From: Artemia franciscana
Lineage: Eukaryota > Arthropoda > Branchiopoda > Anostraca > Artemiidae
Assembly: GCF_032884065.1 (NCBI RefSeq)
Contig: NC_088867.1
Coordinates: 53,219,929-53,283,928 of the forward strand
Direction of reading: 5' to 3'
Length of the DNA stretch: 64,000 bases
Shown here piece after piece: positions 11,230-55,799 of the stretch (position 1 is the first letter of the stretch; each line of letters opens with the position of its first letter). The position numbers and the translations under genes were made by a program. The notes under the pieces are model-generated. The model searched no databases and was not told the origin of the DNA. It was given only the letters and a program-made list of their open reading frames with translations.

Positions 11230-13771
11230 AATATCATCTAAAATCACTACCATTAAACAAAATCACTGATATAGTCTGTGCCAAATTTCTTACATGTTTC
11301 CAAATTTTCCCTGATCCTTGCGAATAATACTTTGATGAATAGCTATGCATATAAGGATAGATTACGAATATTTTGTTAATATTCTGGTTCATCATAAAAA
11401 AAAGAAAAAAAAGCAAGCCCAACCCCGAGAAAAAAACACATAAATTCTCAAGCATCATCAAGAAACTGTTGACGAAGAAATTCATTAAATTCATTTTCTT
11501 AACTTTTTGAATATGCAAAGAATTTTTGGATATACACAAGAGACTATAATTATTATCAGTATATTAAGCAGCCACATACAGCTGGTTAACTGCTCGATAT
11601 TTCAGTGCAAAAATGAATAAATCCAAGAAAATAACTGTCGAAATGTGAGCACCTGAACTGGAATAAGAACATTTAATGGCAAATTACTTTAAAAAATTCT
11701 GTTCTTACGTTTCTAGGAAATCTGAAAATCTTACTGGTAGTAGATTATCTTGATTAAATGAAATATTTTATAAAATCTGAAATATATTTTTATATTTCAT
11801 AATATAATATATTTTTTTGGCGAAAATATTGTTTTCTTACACATTATCCTTCCTTTTAAGGAAATGCCAGTTCAGCATCAAAACAAGCCCGACTGTTGGA
11901 TATCAACTAGGGTTTTAAAATATTTTTGAATAAAAGATCTAAGTATAACCAAACAAAGAATACAAATTCGACGAAGGCCAAATTTCACCAATTTTCAAGG
12001 ACCATGTCTTGCTCGTGAAACAGCCCCCTTTTTATTTCGTCAATATTTTATAATTCAATGAACTACAAAACTCTTTCATTGTATATACGTTTATATGCAA
12101 ATCAAATTTGTACTGAAGGCCAATGTTCACTTTTTCTCTTTTGTGGGATTTGGAATCTATAACACTAAATTAGTATTGAGTCTCAAAATCCATTGGTTTG
12201 TTCTGTTCAGTTTTCTCTTCTGTTTGTATTTTATTGCTGTTGTTTTTTTCTTTTCAAATTCGTGTTTGTCTAAAAATTCGTTAATAAGAAGGTGGGAATC
12301 AATTCATTCAAGTTTGCTAAACAGTGCGGTTTTTGAAAGAATCAGGGGGCCTAAAAGATTTGGTAATTAGTTTCCCAAAGACTAAATTCATAATCCATAA
12401 TATATACTCGCTTTGCAAGCTTTTTTCGCATCCCTACACTTTGCAGTCTGGCCTGACAGGCGTACCATCTTCGCAGGTCCGTACTCTCGACGGGACTACT
12501 GTCCAGATGGTACGGACTCTGACGTCTCACATAGTAAATTTCGTATGAAGCAAAATCACTATTTTTCTTTTATGTATGTGAACTTGGACCCCACTTGCTA
12601 GGGGCCAGCATTTTCTCTCGGCTGGCATTTTGCGTTTTTGAAGTCGGTTCTTGTGTTTATTATGTTATACATTGTTTATTCGCTGTAACGATTATTCCTT
12701 AGAGTAGTTCTTTTTCTTGGCTGAATATATAATCATAGTACATCTTCGTAACTATGCTTATAGTCTAGATTCCAAATGTGTGATTCGTATTTCTGCTTTT
12801 AAAAGGATATTGTTTTTTTTAAATAAATAAAAAAGAATGTCTTTTAAGCAAAGAATCTCTATTTAAACATGTATTCCAAAATTCGGTTAGAAAGGACGAT
12901 AGCTAAAGCTTACATGGAAACAACTTAACCGTAGATAGACAAAGAAAATCTTCAACAACTAGATATACAGATTTATGCAGAATATTAAATTATAAAATTA
13001 CTTTTTACGTAGTTCTTTTCTAAGCCTGAAATTAGAGAAACACTTTCGGAATAGTGAAAAAGAAACGAGGAAAGTTTCTTGCCTCTCTTATTCTTCAGAC
13101 CTTTTTATAACAAAAATCGATAATCTCACCCGAAAATTTTAAGGTACAATCCTCATTTATGAAAAACCCACACCTAATCTCGGGCAAATCAGGCAAGTCC
13201 ATAGCCGTTCAAAGGGGGGAGAGGGGGATCAACCGGGTCTGGTGCCTTGTGGCTGGGGGTCGCCCACTTTGAAGAATTTTTTCACCTTAATTCGGCCTTT
13301 ATTGCTTATATTTGAGTTTGGAGGGGGGGGGGGGTCTGTATTTAATTTTTTTCGAGGGAACTATCTTTGGGCTCTACCAACTCTAGGAAATACGGCTCTG
13401 GGCAAATTCTAAAGTTTTACAAGTAAATTTTGTTCAAAACATGTGTTTAAATCTTTTCGTGTACCGGTTTACGACACGAAATGTCGTAAGATTTCACGAC
13501 ATTGAACAGCTAGCGAGGGAGTCTGCAATATTCACGTGTATGATGAAACTATCTAGCAGCTTCATCTATCATATATAGGGCTCTTAACTCCCCATCATGT
13601 TTATCACTCAGTATTGAATGCTTCTAATTTAATCTATTCGCATGTAAATGAGGCCCTTAAAATAGGTCGAATGGATGGATTGAAACTAAACTTTAGGTCT
13701 TAGAAAAAACAAAAATAAAAGCCGAGGATATATTTCTAATATCCTTCAGGTAACAAAAATCTGTAAGGCCT
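11230..13771. other. Intergenic region between convergent genes
   Basis: This separates the unidentified plus-strand gene from the DKC1 stop codon. Its right part should hold the DKC1 3' UTR; a minus-strand AATAAA (TTTATT on plus) at 13298-13303 is one candidate polyadenylation signal. A short inverted repeat, CGTACCATCT / AGATGGTACG, lies near 12460-12515. G-runs occur at 13217-13333. No convincing gene. Confidence 0.4.
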
Positions 13772-47729
<33,958 letters not shown>

Positions 47730-47918
47730 TTCAAGTAACAAATGTAAATTTGTTCTAGTGAGCAACTTTTTACCCACGTGTTAAAATTGCAACAACTTCA
47801 TTCACTTCTTCTAAAGAAGTTCGAAAGATTTAAACTTGTCCGAAATATAGGTGGTGAAACAGGCAATGAATCTGAATTTGAAAAACGAGACACAGAAGAT
47901 TGGAGTTTCTTATAAAAA
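47730..47918. promoter_or_regulatory. Bidirectional DKC1/MMS19 promoter region
   Basis: Only 189 bp separate the DKC1 ATG (minus) from the proposed MMS19 ATG (plus), so both 5' UTRs and core promoters must lie here or overlap unless there are upstream non-coding exons. A palindromic E-box CACGTG is at 47775-47780, 46 bp from the DKC1 ATG; dyskerin is a known Myc target in flies and mammals. No TATA box is convincing. An out-of-frame ATG at 47866 would give MMS19 an overlapping upstream frame if transcription starts before it. Confidence 0.65.
47775..47780. promoter_or_regulatory. E-box CACGTG
   Basis: The canonical Myc/Max-type hexamer within the short divergent promoter. Function is inferred from position and from known Myc control of dyskerin genes. 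Confidence 0.5.
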
Positions 47919-47943
47919 ATGGGAGATAAACAAGTTATATCTG
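47919..47943 (+). CDS. MMS19: Proposed MMS19 coding exon 1
   Basis: AAAAAATGG context, then MGDKQVIS and a G before the donor GTAATA. Phase 1 joins to the AT at 58436 to make Asp, giving MGDKQVISDVADGQTSLLK. Only position, phase and the head-to-head arrangement support it; MMS19 N-termini are poorly conserved. An alternative first exon within the 10.5-kb gap cannot be excluded. Confidence 0.5.
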
Positions 47944-48549
47944 GTAATATGTAGTTCTTTAAACATTAAAATCAGGCAATTCGAAAAAAAAATACATTTA
48001 TTATGGAGACTATAACACTATCTGCCACAGTTCAGATTTAGCTGGTTTTGCTTGTTATGAGCTACAGGCATAGGAAGCCTTTGCCTGCTAACTAATGTTA
48101 GCAATTATACTAGGAAATTCTAGGAAATTTCCAATACTAGGAAATTCTGTTACCTATATACAAACCCGGTAAGTAAATATAAGCAAGCCCTCAGGGTTAT
48201 TTTGTGTACTTTCATTACAGAAAGTTGTAGATATGGTAAACAAAAACTAGGCTAAATAAAGGTTCCCCTTTGTATGTCCTCAACTTGAGTTTTTAATGAC
48301 TGTAGCATTTCAAAAGTACAATATTGAGGTTAGGGCACCAGAGAGTGTACAGGGAACATCAACAAAACTCGTTTCCACCCAATGGTGCAGTTTTACTTCA
48401 ATCCAGCACCATTTTTAAGTGGGCTACAGGATGTTGCCATCTTATCTTGCTGTCAGTGTGATCCATTGTCACTGTAGATAGATATAGACAGTAGAATTGT
48501 TCATTATCACTTGTATAGAATTTAATTGTATTTAATTATCAATAGATTC

Positions 48550-49078
48550 ATAATAAGTAGTTTCCTGGTTCAATCCTGCATGTTGCAAGAAATTACTTTG
48601 ACCTCCCTTACCCTACAAGGCTATGTAAGCTGAAACTCCTGACTCTGGTTTATAGAAGAAGACAGGGTGATGCTGTTCTGTTTCATAAACTTATTAATTC
48701 AAAGGCACTTCCTGATCTTCTTCCTCTGGTGTCTCAAGACTCTTGTACAAGGGAACATAACTTGCAGTTATCCAGTCATTTCTCCTCAAAGCAGCAATGC
48801 ACCCATTTTCCTACCAACTGTGTTGCTAACCTCTGAAACAAATTACTGCCAGATACCACTGCTGCCCAAACCACAGACAACTTTAAGAACTGTCTTGACA
48901 ATGAATGGTGAACAAAAGAATAGAAGTATAACTGGTAAGCACTTGAATCAGCAACATCAAACCACTAGTCAAGTGTACATATTCAACTATGTGTCATGTA
49001 TTATCAACTCTGGAGTTTCTACAAGGAAAAATCCTTAGATTGCTCCAAGCTGCAATTTAAGGTAAATTTAAGGTATAA
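48550..49078 (+). mobile_element. CR1-like LINE 3' end, copy 2
   Basis: Decayed frames reproduce LYRRRQGD..LFHKLINSKALPD-like text, then TTLRTV and CLDNEW, matching the final part of CR1-like ORF2. It ends CCAAGCTGCAATTTAAGGTA followed by a second AATTTAAGGTA, the terminal direct repeat of this family. Truncated just before the YRRKRGD block. Confidence 0.85.
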
Positions 49079-49204
49079 TGTGTTTGTCATTTTGGTAAAC
49101 ACAACAAGCATCATAAGTATTTCCTTCAAGACAACTTCCTTTCTGCTGTTTCTGATGAAAGAGATCATTGGGTTATTTTTATCACCAATTAAAGTTTAGC
49201 AGCC

Positions 49205-49868
49205 ATGCTAAGTCTGTTTCATCTTCTGCAAATATATCCCTTGGCATCATAAAAAGAACCATCTCCAGCCAACACCCAAGGGTTTTTGTGAAGTAATATA
49301 AGGCACTTGTACAATCACGTCTGGAGGTCAGAATGTCATTGGCAGTCCCTTTTTTCAAAAAAAAAAAAAAAAAATTAAGAAGTTGCTTGAGGATGTCCAG
49401 TGTTGTGCCACTAAAATTGTTAGCAGCATGAATAAATTTCCATACAAAGAAAGACTACATCATTTGAAGCTGCCTAAACTGACATACCAAAGGAAAAGGG
49501 GTAATATGATTTTAACCAAAAAAATCTTTTCTAAAAACACCCTTCCTGGTCTCTTTGCACAGCCCTTGCATTCTGATACTAGAGGAGATTCAATGAAGCT
49601 CTCCATGCAGTATTTCCTGAGTAGACATAGAAGTAATTTGTTCAGCCAAAGTCTAGAATCAACTGTCCAAGGAAACAGTTTCAGCAGCTTCAACTAACAA
49701 TTCAATCCCACCTTGATAAGGAATGGCTCTGCCAGGAGTTCCTTTATAATTGAGAAGCTGCAGAGTCCTCCACAAGATCAACAACCTACACCAAACAAAT
49801 TTTTTTCATCACTGGAGCATCACAAGGATGGAAAAACCTTATATCACTCCAAACTGTGATTTAAGGTA
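49205..49868 (+). mobile_element. CR1-like LINE 3' end, copy 3
   Basis: Plus frame at 49383 reads LEDVQCCATKIVSSMNKFPY, KERLHHLKLPKLTYQRKRGN and LFAQPLHSDTRGDS, equivalent to ESVQRRATKL..YPERLKKL and SLSSHTRGH of the intact copy. An 18-nt A run at 49357-49374 interrupts it. 3' end CTCCAAACTGTGATTTAAGGTA. Confidence 0.88.
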
Positions 49869-50155
49869 ATAAGCAACATTAGATTTTTTCATAGGTAAGC
49901 ACCCATGTGACAGAGAAAAATAGTTGGTATGGCTCTAATAATGCAAAAGGTAAAGAAAATATTGGTTTATCTGATAGGGGGAAAGGTGGGTTTAAAGAAA
50001 AATAACACAAGGACCCCAGTATAAAGAGATGATCATTTTTTTGCAGATTTCCTTCTTGATCTAAAAAGAAAATCCATTGTTGGACAAAATTGTACTTTTG
50101 GACAGATAGAAAACCCTACTCTTAGAAAAAATAGAAGTGGAAACAATATATTAGT

Positions 50156-50370
50156 CAATAAGATCAAGTCAATCCGTCGAGCTGAAAGCAGACATACAGT
50201 TCCACAGCGATGAGTCCCGAGAGGACAGAGCTAAACGTAAGAGCGCTACAGAGGAACTTAAAAGACGGATTGCAAACGGTGAGACTGACCTCGGAGTACG
50301 GAACGGCAAAGTCGTTTCAAAAAACGGTCAGCGAGCTCCACCCCCAGCATTGGGGGCGATGGAGCACTAG
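50156..50370 (+). CDS. C-terminal remnant of a CR1-like ORF1
   Basis: An open frame without a start enters from about 50156 and ends at TAG 50368: VELKADIQFHSDESREDRAK, RKSATEELKRRIAN, GETDLGVRNGKVVSKNG. It is hydrophilic, helix-prone and Lys/Glu-rich, as the tail of an ORF1 nucleic-acid-binding protein would be. It overlaps the open frame of ORF2 in another register. The element appears truncated at its 5' end near 50160. An unrelated 63-codon frame in the third register is taken to be a shadow. Confidence 0.5.
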
Positions 50371-53300
50371 ATGCACAGCCAGACGAAAGACATGTAAATA
50401 GTAGTTTAGTGTCATTTAACAGTGTATTATATAGTAGTTCCATATTAGCTCAAGAACATTCATCGGAATGCAGTTTTGAAACTGCCAAATCTGACACTAG
50501 CTGCGTTCTTTCTGTTGAATCGGAATACAACTCGCCAGATTCTTATTCAACTGACGCAGCATCTAGCGAAGCAGACGAAAGTCCGTCATCCAACGATGAC
50601 GTGCTAGTTCCAGCGGGCTCAGGAAGAAGAAGAAGCAGACAGAAACAAGTGATGAAAGTGTTGTCAACAAACATTGACTCCTTGCCAAACAAGCTGAATG
50701 AGCTAAAAGTGTTGCTGGCTCACGAAGATATAGACGTTGTGTGCTTAAGTGAAATTTGCCCAAAAAACTCTCAAAATAGACTGGAGGATAGCCATATTCA
50801 GATACCAGGATACACAGTCATTTCGAATCTGGACAGACCCAATGTGAGGAGAGGAGTTGCCATATACATCAAGTCAGCCTTGAAGGTAAATAACATTGAC
50901 CTTTTCACAAGTGCCAATTATTTTTGGGTAGAGTCTATCCTGGTTGAATTGACAGTAGGGTCTGAAAAGTTTAGAATTGGCGTGATTTACCGTAGCCCTT
51001 CCTCCCCCAGCTCCGAAGAATCATTTCAGTATGTGGCAAATATTATAAATGAAATGACAATATGTAACCCCAAAAATGTCATCATCACAGGAGACTTTAA
51101 CATGCCGGACACCAGGTGGGTCGATGGTTTAGGCTTTACTCTTCAAAACAACTATACCAATCCAACTCTTGAAGCCTTTGCTGATAACCTGCTGGTCCAG
51201 ACAGTTGAGTTCCCTACCAGACATAGAGATCATCAAACTCCATCTCTCCTTGATCTCGTTCTGTCAAACAACCCCGAAAAAATTATGTCAACAGCAAACT
51301 TACCCCCCCTTGGAGCAAGCGACCATCTTTGTATCCTGAGTGCAATAATCTTGAATCAGATACCAACCAACAAAATCAAACGAACGTTTGTTGATTACAA
51401 GAAAATACGCCAGGACCTACAAGAGATTGAATGGGAAAACTCCTTGCAACAAGACACTGAAGCATCCTGGGAGCTTTTCAAGGACATACTACTGAGTCTT
51501 GAGTTGAAGCATACGAAAACTTACTTCTCAGAACGTCCCAGAACCCTTCCGTATATGTCACCACAGCTAAAAAAAGTCATTAATAAGAAAAAGAAAGCTT
51601 GGAAAAAGTATAAAAATTGTGAGAGTGCAGCCCATCTAGAGCAGTACAAAAAGGCCAGAAACAAACTGAGAAATGCGACCAGAAAAGCAACCATAAGATA
51701 TGAGGAGTCGATAGCACTAGAGGCAAAAACCAATCCAAAAAAGTTTTGGAGATATGTCACTTCAAACAACCCAAGCCGCAGGTCGATCCATCATTTTACC
51801 TCCAGCGATGGAACCAAAATAACCGACCCATTGGTAATGGCAGATACCCTCAATCAATGCTTCTCGTCAAATTTCTCTAAAGACCCTGGATGCCCCCCAC
51901 CGGATATGCCAACCACCCACATCAAACACCCTATGCCACCGATCCAGTTCACAGCTTGTGATACTTACAAGCGCCTAAAAACTTTGGACCCATCCAAGGC
52001 AAAGGGACCCGATGGCATCCATCCTAGGTTGCTGAAGGAGACCGCAGCTGAAATAGTGGAACCCCTGACAAGAATATTCCAGATGTCAATAGCTTCCAAA
52101 ACTATTCCCTCTGACTGGAAAACAGCAAATGTCATGCCAGTTTTCAAAAAAGGACAGAAAGATAAACCACAGAATTACAGACCCATCAGCCTGACTTCTG
52201 TCCCATCAAAAGTCATGGAAGGCGTCTTAAATGATGCAATCGTTGCACATCTGGAAACTAACAGCCTGTTATACGATGGACAACATGGTTTCAGGAAGGG
52301 TCGCTCTGTGGAGACGAACCTAATTCAATCATATGACATAATCACCAAGATGATTGAGGAAGGCCTTCCAGTTGACGTACTCTTGCTGGACCAAGCCAAA
52401 GCTTTCGAGAAGGTAGTACACTCGTACCTGGAAAGGAAACTAGAGTTCTATCAACTCCACCAAGATGTAAGGGAATGGATTATCCAGTTTCTCAAGGATA
52501 GAATACAGAGGGTGATGATGTATGATGAGGAGGGGAATCAAATCATGTCAAACCCAACTCCAGTGCTCAGCGGAGTTCCGCAAGGAACTAAACTGGGACC
52601 TACCCTCTTCAACATGTTCATCAATGACTCAGCCCAGTCTGTGCAAAATGACCTTAAACTGTTTGCAGACGACTCGAAATTGTTTGGCCCAGTCGCAAAC
52701 AACCAACAGTGCGCAGCTCTGCAGGCAGATCTGCACACCCTCAACAACTGGTCCTCTTCCTGGTCCCTCGAGTTTAATGCTGAAAAGTGCAAAGTCCTAC
52801 ATCTTGGCCCTAAGAACCCAGGAATGACATATACAATGACAGATCGTACTGGGAAGCTCATAACTTTGGAAACTGTCACCGAAGAAAGAGACCTTGGGGT
52901 CATTGTTGATGACAAAATGAAATTCCATAGTCACAGCAGATACCTAGCTGCAAAAGGCAACAGGTCCCTTGGTCTCATCAGACGTAATATCACCAGTAGA
53001 TCTCCCAGGACAATCAGGAAGCTATATACAGGACTGGTCAGACCGCAACTTGAGTACGGAGTCTCTCTTGCCGTTCCCCACTATGTCGTGGACAAGAAGA
53101 TCCTTGAGAGCGTTCAGCGGAGGGCTACAAAACTACCAACCAAATGTAAGAACCTCTCGTACCCTGAACGCCTCAAGAAACTCAAGCTCCCAACCCTGAC
53201 GTACAGGAGGAAACGCGGAGATGCAATCCTGACCCACAAGCTGCTGGAGAATGGTGTCACACCAGGGCTTTTTAATAAGTCGCTCTCTAGCCACACCCGG

Positions 53301-53606
53301 GGCCACACCAAGAAGCTCCAGCAACAAAGAAGCTCACGGAGAGAACGTTCCAACTTCTTCTCAACTCGTGCTGTTCCACTGTGGAATTCCCTTAGTGAAG
53401 AAACAGTTCAGTCCAAAACTGTTGACAACTTCAAAAAAGCAATTGACCGAGACTGGGCAGCGATGGAGTGGAAACTACACTGGGAGGCCAGTGGATCTAC
53501 TCAACGGAACTAGACAACGCACTTCCACCTCCATCACTCAACCGGCGAATCTACAGGATGTTCACCCAACCTTATTCGCCGGCCAGTGCGATTTAAGGTA
53601 ATTTAA
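50160..53606 (+). mobile_element. CR1-like LINE with complete ORF2
   Basis: About 3.45 kb: ORF1 tail, full ORF2, and a 90-bp 3' UTR ending GTGCGATTTAAGGTAATTTA then AGGTA, i.e. the terminal word ATTTAAGGTA in two tandem copies. Three other copies in the window end with the same word. Base composition is clearly less AT-rich than its surroundings, and the intact frame suggests recent insertion. No target-site duplication is evident, as is usual for CR1. It sits in MMS19 intron 1, sense to that gene. Confidence 0.9.
50409..53513 (+). CDS. CR1-like ORF2: apurinic endonuclease and reverse transcriptase
   Basis: 1034 codons from a GTG at 50409; the open frame extends back to about 50289 but the first ATG is at 50652 (residue 82). 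Endonuclease: MKVLSTNIDSLPNKLNELK, VCLSEI, GDFN at 228-231, LGASDH with Asp305-His306. RT: WKTANVMPVFKKGQKDKPQN, YRPISLTSV, HGFRKGRS, motif A VLLLDQAKAFEKV, motif B LSGVPQGTKLGP, motif C FADD at 752-755. The C-terminus YPERLKKLKLPTLTYRRKRG and WNSLSEETV is typical of the CR1 clade. All catalytic residues appear present. It nicks DNA and primes reverse transcription of its own mRNA. Motif A has LDQ where most relatives have LDF. Start codon unresolved. Confidence 0.92.
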   Translation: MSFNSVLYSSSILAQEHSSECSFETAKSDTSCVLSVESEYNSPDSYSTDAASSEADESPSSNDDVLVPAGSGRRRSRQKQVMKVLSTNIDSLPNKLNELKVLLAHEDIDVVCLSEICPKNSQNRLEDSHIQIPGYTVISNLDRPNVRRGVAIYIKSALKVNNIDLFTSANYFWVESILVELTVGSEKFRIGVIYRSPSSPSSEESFQYVANIINEMTICNPKNVIITGDFNMPDTRWVDGLGFTLQNNYTNPTLEAFADNLLVQTVEFPTRHRDHQTPSLLDLVLSNNPEKIMSTANLPPLGASDHLCILSAIILNQIPTNKIKRTFVDYKKIRQDLQEIEWENSLQQDTEASWELFKDILLSLELKHTKTYFSERPRTLPYMSPQLKKVINKKKKAWKKYKNCESAAHLEQYKKARNKLRNATRKATIRYEESIALEAKTNPKKFWRYVTSNNPSRRSIHHFTSSDGTKITDPLVMADTLNQCFSSNFSKDPGCPPPDMPTTHIKHPMPPIQFTACDTYKRLKTLDPSKAKGPDGIHPRLLKETAAEIVEPLTRIFQMSIASKTIPSDWKTANVMPVFKKGQKDKPQNYRPISLTSVPSKVMEGVLNDAIVAHLETNSLLYDGQHGFRKGRSVETNLIQSYDIITKMIEEGLPVDVLLLDQAKAFEKVVHSYLERKLEFYQLHQDVREWIIQFLKDRIQRVMMYDEEGNQIMSNPTPVLSGVPQGTKLGPTLFNMFINDSAQSVQNDLKLFADDSKLFGPVANNQQCAALQADLHTLNNWSSSWSLEFNAEKCKVLHLGPKNPGMTYTMTDRTGKLITLETVTEERDLGVIVDDKMKFHSHSRYLAAKGNRSLGLIRRNITSRSPRTIRKLYTGLVRPQLEYGVSLAVPHYVVDKKILESVQRRATKLPTKCKNLSYPERLKKLKLPTLTYRRKRGDAILTHKLLENGVTPGLFNKSLSSHTRGHTKKLQQQRSSRRERSNFFSTRAVPLWNSLSEETVQSKTVDNFKKAIDRDWAAMEWKLHWEASGSTQRN

Positions 53607-55799
53607 GGTAAGATAACCTCCAGAGGTTATGAGGATCTTTCATAGCATTATGAACAAAACTTTATTCTTTTTATGCACCATGTGAGAAACCTAGAGGATT
53701 CCAATTCTTAAAACTGAGAATTGTTGTAAGTCCTTGAAATGTCAAATAACAGTGCTAGCTCTAAAGGTGCATAAGACAAAGATATTCAAAAGTAGAAAGG
53801 AGCATTATAAAATTCTGTTAGCTACTGCTCAAAGTCCAAGCTAGGACAATTTTCTTAAAAAGTGAAGCTAATTCACTTTTTAAATTCTTCATAGGCAGCT
53901 AACAAGAATTAAATGTAAAGATTCAAAGAAAAAACTCAACCCACTCCCTTTCTCAAAAAAGAAAATCCTAGAAATGCACATGATAATTAGGCCACTGCAA
54001 ATTATGCAAGCAATGCCATTGATGGATCTAGTGAGGAGCCATACCTCCTCCCTCCAGCTTCAAACATGCCATGGACAAAAAAAGTTTGATTAGCAACTGA
54101 TAATAAACTTGGAAACTAGAATGATTAAATAATTTTAAATACTCTTAACATGATTCTGAAACACTCCAAGTTTTATGCTTAACTTAAACATAACCCAAGT
54201 CTGGAAAGATAACAAAAAGAACTGTGAGGGTCAACTTAATGAGTCATAAAAAAGTGCTTTCTGAAGAGAAGTCTTACATAATTTGCAAGTTTGTGGCAGA
54301 ATATTTACAACAATAATAACGAGCATTACTTTATATTCTCCTTATAATATAAAAACAGTTCTTTTAATGTCCTTCGATTTTCTGAAAAGTCACGAAGAGT
54401 TTCATAAAAACATAGTCTGCCACTTTGTAGATCCCTCTTCCATTATTTATGGAATTCTGGCTATTTCTCTGCTGCAGTGTTAATTAGAAATTACCACTAG
54501 AAATTTCGGTATTTGTTAAAATTTAATAACTCCCCTTTTAGAAATCTTGGATTTGCTCTTCTTTTAAGATTCAGGCCTTCTGTCTTTTGGTACATGGCTA
54601 AATACTTAAGACTGGTCTGATACTTACTATTTACAAAATCTTGAAGAAAATATTTTCTTCAAGAAAGTAAATTATAAATATTCCTGAAAGTAAATTATAA
54701 ATATTTAGTTTTCCTCCCAGAAAAGAAGATTTAAAAAGTGTTAAATGTTAAATGGGATAAAGCTAACAAAATAAGAAAATAACCAAAACCTCAAAAATCT
54801 GCTTGATTCTACTACAAAATAAGGTAAAAGGATTGTTTAAGAATAAATAAGAACAAAATTGGTATTCAAAGGTTGAAAACTTTTATGGCAGAAGATTTGA
54901 CCAGCTTCATTTTACCTTACCTCAACCCCCTGAAGTTACCACCAGTAACCTTAACAGGTTCCTTGATTCCAATTTCCAAAGCCTTCCAGCATTGTCTTAT
55001 TGGTCATAAACAGATGATAATCCCCGTTCTATGCCCTTTATTTTCATTTGGAGATCAAAAAAAGAATTGGGAAACTAAGAATAACAAGTGTCAAGGAGGT
55101 ATTTGTAGAGGTATTGCCTGTGTTTTGTATTTGTTCACTCACTTTCCTTCCTTCTTATGTCTTTAATGGCCTGTAGAATTCCTAAGTCTCAAGTTGATTT
55201 AGCTCTTTATTAAGACCCAAGCACCTGTAAATATAACAACATAAGCACATAATAAAAGCAACACTTAAGCTGATAAGCAAGCGTGCCCAGCAGGATGCTA
55301 CATGGCCCTTTAGTTTTTTTTTTGTTTTTATGTGTTTTATTGAGTTTTTGTTTTTGTTTTTAATCTTTTGACACATTAAGACCCATATCTATATTCACAT
55401 TTTTCCTGAAGAATGTGATAAATTGACAATTTTAAATGATGGCTAATGAATGACTTATTTGTTGTGTCAACTTAAATTTGCATTCCTTTGTCAGTTTTAA
55501 GTGTACTGTTGTCCTTAAACTTTGATGCTTTAGTCCTGTTTTTGTTTTTTGAATCTGAAATTTGATCTTTTGGGAATTTTGATACAAATTTTTTTATATG
55601 AATGTCTTGTTTTATCTTTATCTCAAGGCAGTCAGTCTACAAATGGGTAGCTGTCACAGTGTCCATCTTTCCAGTTTGGAAATGGTGATTGGAAACTTGC
55701 CCCAGGAGAAAAAAATCAAGAGGTGTAGAATCATCTTCTAATATATTTTGAACTTTGGCAGAGGATTAGGGAATGGATGTGTTTTATGCAGTTTAAAAG
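53607..55799. other. MMS19 intron 1, unassigned part
   Basis: Frames at 54873-55166 are anonymous. The segment 55490-55560 resembles the left flank of the 24.5-kb palindromic element (CAGTTTTAAGT.TACTG, CTTTAGTCCT.TTTT). No exon recognised. Confidence 0.4.

Noticed and set aside
12095-12548. Overlapping plus-strand frames between the convergent genes
   Set aside because: Phe/Leu-rich translations of T-rich DNA with no recognisable family or polyadenylation context.
52522-53353. Several 64-125 codon frames on both strands
   Set aside because: They overlap the CR1-like ORF2 in other registers and lack its motifs.
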